The notes under the pieces: generated by a model
Databases searched by the model: none
Told to the model about the DNA's origin: nothing
What the model saw: the letters and a program-made list of their open reading frames with translations, nothing else
Shown: piece after piece, positions 33,537 to 38,077 of the stretch
Numbering within the stretch: the first letter of the stretch is position 1
How the letters are laid out: each line of letters begins with the position of its first letter
Assembly (NCBI GenBank): GCA_005776395.1
Contig: SXPJ01000008.1
Location: 1-38,077, forward strand
From: Bdellovibrionales bacterium
Lineage (GTDB): Bacteria; Bdellovibrionota; FAC87; UBA2466
Reading direction: 5' to 3'
Length of the DNA stretch: 38,077 nucleotides
Translations under genes and position numbers: made by a program

Positions 33537-33767
33537 AGAAACAAAATGATTTTCTCCAGATCAAAACAAACGAAGAATTGTGATTGATATTGCTTCTTGC
33601 CACGCAAGTTGCTCTATCAAAGATATAAACTATATTTAATCAGAAAACAGGAGGGGGCTCAACTGATATCCCTGATGCAAGCCTTAGAGCAAAAACTCAT
33701 ACTCGATTTTGGCGTATAAGAGAGACTTGTATCTCTCGCCACAAGCGGCGAAGTCTTACGACACAAC
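33537..33767. other. Intergenic region with overlapping hairpins, no gene seen
   Basis: Between the DUF2079-like gene and the atpE terminator there is no credible ORF or tRNA. The stretch 33720-33756 has several mutually exclusive stems: GAGAGA/TCTCTC (33720-33725 with 33732-33737), CTTGT/ACAAG (33726-33730 with 33741-33745), AGACTT/AAGTCT (33723-33728 with 33751-33756) and CGCC/GGCG. Either strand could form these. The promoter of the DUF2079-like gene should lie here, but no convincing consensus was found. Confidence 0.4.
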
Positions 33768-33810
33768 AATAAAAAACCATCTGCATCATTTGATACAGAT
33801 GGTTTAAAAA
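33768..33810 (-). terminator. Intrinsic terminator of the atp operon
   Basis: On the minus strand AAACCATCTG (33805-33796) pairs with CAGATGGTTT (33783-33774). The spacer between the arms has near-complementary halves. The 3' arm runs into TTTTTTATT. It starts about 31 bases after the atpE stop and has a clear U-tract. It is the best terminator in the window. The A-run on the other side may let it work in both directions. Confidence 0.85.
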
Positions 33811-33836
33811 CATTCTGCCCTAATTTTTATTCAAAA

Positions 33837-34154
33837 TTAGAATTTTCCAAGCAAGCTTTGAGCTACTAGGAAGGTGAATAGCACTAGAGTTTCAACGAAC
33901 ACTAGAGAAAGGATCAAAGGAACGAACATGGATTTTTGTGCTCCTGGATTACGGGAAACACCATCCATAAATGCTGTACCAATTTTACCTTGAGCCGTAG
34001 CAGCTCCAATAACAGCTAAAGCCATCGCAAGACCCACTGCAAGCGGACCAATGGTTCCACCTGTGGCTGCATGAGCACCCTCTTCTGCAAATACGCTTGC
34101 TGAGGAGATGAACATTCCGATTAGCGCCAACTTATACATATTGATTAACTTCAT
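33837..34154 (-). CDS. atpE: F0F1 ATP synthase subunit c with cleavable-looking signal peptide
   Basis: 105 residues. Residues 1-23 (ending ASVFA) look like a signal peptide, an extension seen on c subunits of some lineages but absent in E. coli. The mature hairpin has helix 1 with GLAMALAVIGAATAQG (Gln55), the polar loop GVSRNPGAQ with the conserved Arg-Asn-Pro, and helix 2 with the ion-binding Glu88 in LSLVFVETLVLF. Gln55, Glu88 and Thr89 are compatible with a hydrogen-bonded carboxylate. Phe93 stands where Tyr is common, so H+ or Na+ use is not settled. A perfect AGGAGG (34166-34161) six bases before the ATG fits the need for many c copies per complex. It ends the F0 operon before a strong terminator. 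Confidence 0.96.
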   Translation of the reverse strand: MKLINMYKLALIGMFISSASVFAEEGAHAATGGTIGPLAVGLAMALAVIGAATAQGKIGTAFMDGVSRNPGAQKSMFVPLILSLVFVETLVLFTFLVAQSLLGKF

Positions 34155-34160
34155 TCCTTA

Positions 34161-34166
34161 CCTCCT
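34161..34166 (-). promoter_or_regulatory. Strong Shine-Dalgarno sequence of atpE
   Basis: A full AGGAGG is followed by TAAGGA and the ATG at 34154. It is markedly stronger than the GGAG of atpB or the sites of other genes here, as expected for a subunit made in high stoichiometry. Confidence 0.85.
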
Positions 34167-34173
34167 AAAAAAG

Positions 34174-34902
34174 TTATTCTTCGTGTTCCGTTGCCATCTG
34201 TACATAAACAGCTGTCAAAACCGCAAAAAGAAAGGCCTGTATCGTACAGACCACAACGCCAAAAAGCAACAACGGAACTGGAACAATCCATTTACATAGA
34301 TCAGCAAAAGCTCCAGCCAACATATGATCGATGTGCATGTTAGTTCTAAGACGCAATCCTAAAGTGAAGGGACGAATGACATGAGAAATCAACTCAAAAC
34401 CTGCTATAGGAACCCCAAACACTCCAAGCCCCATTAAGAAATGCTTTCCGTATCCTGCCGCTCCATGAGACTTAACTCCCATCCAGTTATAAAAAACAAA
34501 GCTGGATAAGCCTAAAGCAAACGCAATTGGAAATGCGGAACTGGGCGAAGCAGACAAAGGAAGAAGGCCTAATAAATTATTTAAAAGGACATAAATAAAG
34601 ACCGAGGCAATAAAAGGAAACACCTTAATTCCATAATGGTGCCCCACAATTCCAACTATAAGATTGTAAAGACCCTCAACGAGAAGGTCCACCACTGAAA
34701 AAAGACCAAATTTTGACTTAGGAATTATATTTTCCTGAATTTTACCCTTAATGGCTCGATTAAATATAAAAGAAACCACCAGAATAAATGTAAACACTAA
34801 AACAGCACCATTAACACTTTCCCAGACTCTATCTTGAGGCAAAAATGGGAGCTTTGTTAACCAGCTCTCTGGGCCGTGATGTGCAGAACCATGACTTTGC
34901 AT
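34174..34902 (-). CDS. atpB: F0F1 ATP synthase subunit a
   Basis: 242 residues with about five to six membrane helices. The stator Arg is Arg184 in IRPFTLGLRLRTNMHIDHML. E. coli has LGLRLFGNM here, so Phe-Gly is replaced by Arg-Thr and a second Arg stands two residues on, next to the half-channel. LLNNLLGLLPL (about 106-116) is the conserved helix-2 to helix-3 motif. It provides the two half-channels for ion flow to the c ring. GGAG lies about 11 bases before the ATG. It sits 19 bases upstream of atpE, and 165 bases after atpZ, a gap with paired hairpins. The F1 genes and b/delta subunits are not in this operon, a split also seen in many delta-type bacteria. Confidence 0.95.
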   Translation of the reverse strand: MQSHGSAHHGPESWLTKLPFLPQDRVWESVNGAVLVFTFILVVSFIFNRAIKGKIQENIIPKSKFGLFSVVDLLVEGLYNLIVGIVGHHYGIKVFPFIASVFIYVLLNNLLGLLPLSASPSSAFPIAFALGLSSFVFYNWMGVKSHGAAGYGKHFLMGLGVFGVPIAGFELISHVIRPFTLGLRLRTNMHIDHMLAGAFADLCKWIVPVPLLLFGVVVCTIQAFLFAVLTAVYVQMATEHEE

Positions 34903-34999
34903 CTATTTTTAACTCCAAATTTGAACACCCTGTCATACCCCTAAAGTTTTGATGTTTCAATAAAGATTCAATTAAAGAGATGATTTGAAAGTTAAACAA

Positions 35000-35052
35000 G
35001 TTGATCGACAACTATCAACCGGTCTTTTTTAGTTGATTGCAGTAAATCAACT
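35000..35052 (-). promoter_or_regulatory. Paired, mutually exclusive hairpins between atpZ and atpB
   Basis: Four arms share one core in alternating orientation: GTTGAT 35000-35005, ATCAAC 35014-35019, AGTTGATT 35031-35038 and AATCAACT 35045-35052. Neighbouring arms make two hairpins (6 bp with an 8-base loop, 8 bp with a 6-base loop), while the inner arms or the outer arms can pair instead. On the coding (minus) strand neither hairpin is followed by a real T-run, so simple termination is unlikely. It may be an attenuator, a processing site or a repeat remnant. Confidence 0.45.
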
Positions 35053-35067
35053 TTATTTTTTGAACTA

Positions 35068-35289
35068 TCATTCGGTTAAGTTGAGTTTTTTGGCAACTCG
35101 CAAAATATACCAAACACCTAAAATCATTGCTAAAACAACCAGCCCAAACATGATATAGGGCTCGGTCCCAAGTTTTCGATCCAATTTTCCCCCTAAGTAC
35201 CAGGCAGCTGCAATCATCAGCCCTTTTGTCATAGCAGCATTGCCCATCATAATTGCAACTCGTACTTTTTTGGCATCGATCTTTATCAT
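35068..35289 (-). CDS. atpZ: AtpZ/AtpI family small membrane protein
   Basis: 73 residues with two membrane helices (about 21-33 and 45-65). The motif YLGGKLDRKLGTEPYIMFGL matches the AtpZ/AtpI family (G-x-W/K-L-D-x2-L-G-T-x-P). These proteins assist c-ring assembly or Mg/Ca handling of the ATP synthase. It overlaps the TPR lipoprotein gene by four bases and precedes atpB. The second small protein often found between AtpZ and AtpB (the larger AtpI) is missing here, and only a non-coding gap is present. Confidence 0.82.
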   Translation of the reverse strand: MIKIDAKKVRVAIMMGNAAMTKGLMIAAAWYLGGKLDRKLGTEPYIMFGLVVLAMILGVWYILRVAKKLNLTE

Positions 35290-36071
35290 TTAAGTTCTTT
35301 TTTAATCCTCTTTTTTAACTGATCAATTCGAAACTGAACGATCTTAGGATTGGAATATCTAGTTTTTATATTTTCGTAAATTTGAAATGCCCCTTCCAAT
35401 TTATGGGTCTGCTCCAAACATTGGGCAATTAAAAATTCAGCTTCAACTGCATATTCACTTTGGGAATGATATCTTACAACCTGTTTGAAGGCTTCCAGAG
35501 CGATGTCATATTTTCCTTCCATGTAATAAGCGTTCCCTATCTCAAAACGACTTTTTTCTACATAGGGACTCTTTGGAAATCTCTCCACCAACTGTTGATA
35601 TTCCACCCTAGCCTGCTCAAAATTATTCTGCCGAAAAAAAGCTTCGGCCATTCGAAATTGAAAAAAATCTAACTCTAAGCTTTTAGGATTGAAGGACTTC
35701 AGTTTTCGATACGCTTCAATAGCTTTATCAATATCTTTCGACTGCTCAAAAAAGATATTGGCGACTCTTTTTTGAATCTCATATATCGACACTGGATCCT
35801 GGCTTAGTCGAATCGCCTCTTGGTAATTAAATAGGGCTCCTGGATAGTCTTTGGCATAGATCTCCAAAGTAAATCCCAGCTTGTACATAGCTTTAATCGC
35901 GAGCTTATTCTCTGTATTTAAAGAAATAACTTTTCTTAAAAGTTCGGTGGCTTCGGAATATTTGGCTTCGGTTAATTTAATTTCAGCAGCTTCTAAAAGC
36001 TTTTCCTGTTTTTGTTCAGAACAACCTAAAAGTGTTCCTAGTAATATTAAAAAAAAAAACTTAGTTTGCAC
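35286..36071 (-). CDS. BamD/YbgF-like TPR lipoprotein
   Basis: 261 residues from GTG at 36071, chosen because AAGGA (36083-36079) lies seven bases upstream and a short lipoprotein signal then follows directly (QTKFFFLILLGTLLGC). An ATG at 36086 (266 residues) is a fair alternative. The lipobox is LLGC. The mature part has five to six TPR units (YSEATELLRKVISLN, FNYQEAIRLSQ, FEQARVEYQQLVERFPKSPY, YDIALEAFKQVVRYHSQSEY). The pattern of FP-S-Y/A repeats recalls BamD and YbgF, so it may act in outer membrane assembly or envelope constriction, but TPR folds are generic. The start overlaps the gyrA stop and the end overlaps atpZ by four bases. Confidence 0.72.
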   Translation of the reverse strand: MQTKFFFLILLGTLLGCSEQKQEKLLEAAEIKLTEAKYSEATELLRKVISLNTENKLAIKAMYKLGFTLEIYAKDYPGALFNYQEAIRLSQDPVSIYEIQKRVANIFFEQSKDIDKAIEAYRKLKSFNPKSLELDFFQFRMAEAFFRQNNFEQARVEYQQLVERFPKSPYVEKSRFEIGNAYYMEGKYDIALEAFKQVVRYHSQSEYAVEAEFLIAQCLEQTHKLEGAFQIYENIKTRYSNPKIVQFRIDQLKKRIKKELK

Positions 36072-38077
36072 TACCTGTTCCTTCATCAGGTTTCGCGGCC
36101 CCCTCAGTCGGAACAGCTTGCTGCGGTTTATTTTCATTTTCATCTTCTTTTTCAACGATTTTAGCCACAGCGCCCACCGTTTCCCCTTCATCCATAGATA
36201 TCAGACGCACACCTTGAGCGACTCTTCCGACTTCAGAAATCTCAGAAACTCGAGTTCTAATTACCTTTCCGCGATCAGAAGCAATAATAAGATCATCCTC
36301 GTCTTTCACTTGTCGAACGGCTACCACCGGTCCATTCTTATCAGTGATTTTCATCGTGATAACACCAGACCCTCCGCGACCTTGAACTCTATATTCATCG
36401 AGAAGAGTTCGTTTCCCATATCCTTTTTGGGTTACAGTTAGCACCTGAACAGTTTTATCCTCGGGTAAAACTACAGCAATACCAATAACAAGATCCCCTT
36501 CGTCTAATCTCATTCCAGCAACACCACGAGCCGTTCTTCCCATGGATCTTACATCTTGTTCTTCAAAACGAATGCTTTGGCCAAATTTACTAACAAGAAT
36601 AATATGGTTACTACCTGTAGTAACTTTTGCATCTACCAACGAATCCCCTTCATCCGTAGTAATAGCAATGATGCCCTTTTTCATAGGCCTTGCAAAAGCC
36701 CCAAGAGTCGTTTTTTTGATCGTCCCTTTTTTAGTTACGATGGTGACAAATTCGGTCTCTTTAAATTCCTTTACAGGTAGCACTGCCTGAACCCGTTCAT
36801 TCGTAGTTAAGTTCAATAAATTAACTATGGGTTTTCCTTTAGCAGCCCTTCCAGCTTCTGGAATCTTATGAACTTTTAACCAATAAACTCTGCCCTGATC
36901 TGTAAAACAAAGAATATTTTCGTGTGTGCTCGCCACGAAAATATCTTGAATAAAATCTTCTGACTTAGTTGAAGCACCGATAACTCCCTTACCACCACGA
37001 CGTTGAGAGCGATAAGTATCCACTGGAAGTCGTTTAATGTAACCAGAGTAAGTTACAGTAACGACCATCTCTTCTTCAAGGATATAGTCTTCATCCGACA
37101 TTTCCTCTTGTTCTTCAATAAATTCAGTTCTACGAGGATCTCCAAAACTTTTCTTAACTTCATCAAGTTCTTTTTCGATAATTGCTAAAACTCTTTTTTC
37201 ATCAGAAAGAATTGCTTTTAAATCTGCGATTACTGCCATTGTTTCATTGTAGTCTGCGACAATTTTATCTCTTTCAAGGCCTGTTAATCTTTGAAGCCTC
37301 ATTTCCAAAATGGCTTTGGCTTGAATTTCAGAGAAACTAAATTTAGCAATTAACTTTGCTTGAGCATCTGCCGGATTTATTGCTTTTCTAATTAATGAAA
37401 CAACTTCATCTAAGTTTTCAACAGCCTTTTTGAGCCCCTCTAAAACATGGGCTTTTTCTTCGGCTTTTCTTAAATCAAAAACTGTTCGCTTAGTTACAAC
37501 TTCTTTTCGATGTTGCAAGAAAGCAACTAAACATTCTTTAAGAGTTAAAAGTTTCGGCTGCTGATGGTCTAATGCCAACATGCTAATACCGAAAGAGATC
37601 TGCATTTGCGTGTTTTTATAAAGCTGATTAAGAATAACTCGACTGTCTTCGCCTTTTTTTAAGTCGAAAACAATTCTCATTCCGGTCCGATCCGATTCGT
37701 CTCTAATATCGGATATTCCTTCAACCTTTTTATCGCGAATTAATTCAGCAATATTCTCAATCAACTTGGATTTATTCACCTGATAAGGAATTTCAGTTAC
37801 TACGATTCGTTGTTTATCATTTTTGACATCTTCTACGTCAGCTTTAGCACGCAGATGAATAATTCCCTTGCCTGTATGATAAGCTTCCTTAAGGCCATTT
37901 CTCCCGTAAATAAATCCTGCCGTTGGAAAATCAGGTCCAGGAATGATTTGCATCAGTTCAGAAATACTAATTCCTGGATTAGCTACTACAGCTTTAATGC
38001 CTTCAATAATCTCCCCTAAATTATGAGGAGGAATATTGGTAGCGCTCCGGTGCCAGAGGGCACGTCCTTGCCCCTTC
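36061..38077 (-). CDS. gyrA: DNA gyrase subunit A, 3' part (N-terminus lies beyond the window)
   Basis: The frame is open from a TAA at 36061-36063 to the right edge. About 659 C-terminal residues match GyrA, starting ATNIPPHNLGEIIEGIKAVV (top of the reading, about 38043 down) through GPDFPTAGFIYGRNGLKEAY, the coiled-coil region and LRLQRLTGLERDKI. The C-terminal beta-pinwheel has the GyrA box QRRGGKG, which separates gyrase from ParC. It nicks and wraps DNA with GyrB to add negative supercoils. The catalytic Tyr and the quinolone region lie outside the window. Bases 38044-38077 continue the frame but read KGQGRALWHRS, where GyrA should have a GSSGIAVGM-type sequence, so homology ends there. 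The tail after the pinwheel is Pro/Glu-rich. It is the first known gene of the operon to atpE. Confidence 0.93.
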   Translation of the reverse strand, partial: KGQGRALWHRSATNIPPHNLGEIIEGIKAVVANPGISISELMQIIPGPDFPTAGFIYGRNGLKEAYHTGKGIIHLRAKADVEDVKNDKQRIVVTEIPYQVNKSKLIENIAELIRDKKVEGISDIRDESDRTGMRIVFDLKKGEDSRVILNQLYKNTQMQISFGISMLALDHQQPKLLTLKECLVAFLQHRKEVVTKRTVFDLRKAEEKAHVLEGLKKAVENLDEVVSLIRKAINPADAQAKLIAKFSFSEIQAKAILEMRLQRLTGLERDKIVADYNETMAVIADLKAILSDEKRVLAIIEKELDEVKKSFGDPRRTEFIEEQEEMSDEDYILEEEMVVTVTYSGYIKRLPVDTYRSQRRGGKGVIGASTKSEDFIQDIFVASTHENILCFTDQGRVYWLKVHKIPEAGRAAKGKPIVNLLNLTTNERVQAVLPVKEFKETEFVTIVTKKGTIKKTTLGAFARPMKKGIIAITTDEGDSLVDAKVTTGSNHIILVSKFGQSIRFEEQDVRSMGRTARGVAGMRLDEGDLVIGIAVVLPEDKTVQVLTVTQKGYGKRTLLDEYRVQGRGGSGVITMKITDKNGPVVAVRQVKDEDDLIIASDRGKVIRTRVSEISEVGRVAQGVRLISMDEGETVGAVAKIVEKEDENENKPQQAVPTEGAAKPDEGTGSAN

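Noticed and set aside
35881-36441. 186-residue plus-strand ORF
   Set aside because: It lies antisense to the ends of gyrA and the TPR lipoprotein gene, and the protein is low-complexity Phe/Ser/Ile with no family character, typical of a shadow frame.
38044-38077. Intein or in-frame insertion domain in gyrA
   Set aside because: The residue pair before the junction is not the His-Asn of an intein C-terminus, and only 34 bases are available to judge.
1-38077. CRISPR arrays, prophage, toxin-antitoxin or biosynthetic clusters
   Set aside because: No regularly spaced repeats, phage structural genes, toxin pairs or NRPS/PKS/RiPP genes were seen on either strand.

Overview
The window is about 38 kb of moderately AT-rich DNA (roughly 40% G+C by eye) with dense, short-spaced bacterial genes. 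The gene content suggests a Gram-negative, free-living member of the Bdellovibrionota or a related delta-type lineage. It includes a gliding-type ABC exporter with an auxiliary periplasmic subunit, a split F0 operon (atpZ-atpB-atpE without the F1 genes) directly behind gyrA, three adjacent periplasmic parvulins, several exported TPR/HEAT proteins and a beta-barrel-like outer membrane protein. This placement is inferred from gene content and was not tested by a search. The left edge lies inside an insertion-sequence transposase. At the right edge GyrA homology stops about 34 bases before the end. The window may therefore be a whole contig with a repeat break at one end and a junction at the other.

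Layout. 1-560: 3' end of an ISL3-like transposase, then non-coding DNA holding a 102-bp MITE-like element with perfect 11-bp terminal inverted repeats and an 8-bp direct repeat on each side. 561-1259 (+): tsaB (tRNA t6A synthesis). 1262-4555 (-): a three-gene ABC exporter operon behind a good sigma-70 promoter. 4739-8695 (-): nadK, pmbA/tldE, a PP2C phosphatase and an M23 peptidase, tightly packed. 8781-11402 (+): secreted subtilase plus exported HEAT-repeat protein. 11399-22436 (-): serS, a large TPR membrane protein, a Na/Pi cotransporter, ftsY, an NtrC-type regulator with its histidine kinase, and a small outer membrane beta-barrel candidate. 22613-23017 (+): a [2Fe-2S] ferredoxin. 23019-24290 (-): a GT4 glycosyltransferase. 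24437-31970 (+): SCO1-like protein, three PpiC/SurA-type proteins, a phosphohexomutase and uvrA. 32100-33536 (-): a DUF2079-like polytopic protein. 33837-38077 (-): gyrA (5' part missing), a BamD-like TPR lipoprotein, atpZ, atpB and atpE, ending at a clear intrinsic terminator.

How the genes fit together. Most of the window is housekeeping: translation (tsaB, serS), membrane targeting (ftsY), DNA repair and topology (uvrA, gyrA), NAD phosphorylation and ATP synthesis. A second theme is the cell envelope: parvulin chaperones, M23 peptidase, secreted protease, beta-barrel protein, glycosyltransferase, ABC exporter and TPR lipoprotein. gyrA often lies near dnaA/recF/gyrB, and here it is transcribed leftwards, so the replication origin may lie beyond the right edge (inference). 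I see no defence island, CRISPR array, phage or biosynthetic cluster. The least ordinary features are the MITE-like element abutting the tsaB promoter, a set of mutually exclusive hairpins between atpZ and atpB, and the sequence junction inside gyrA.
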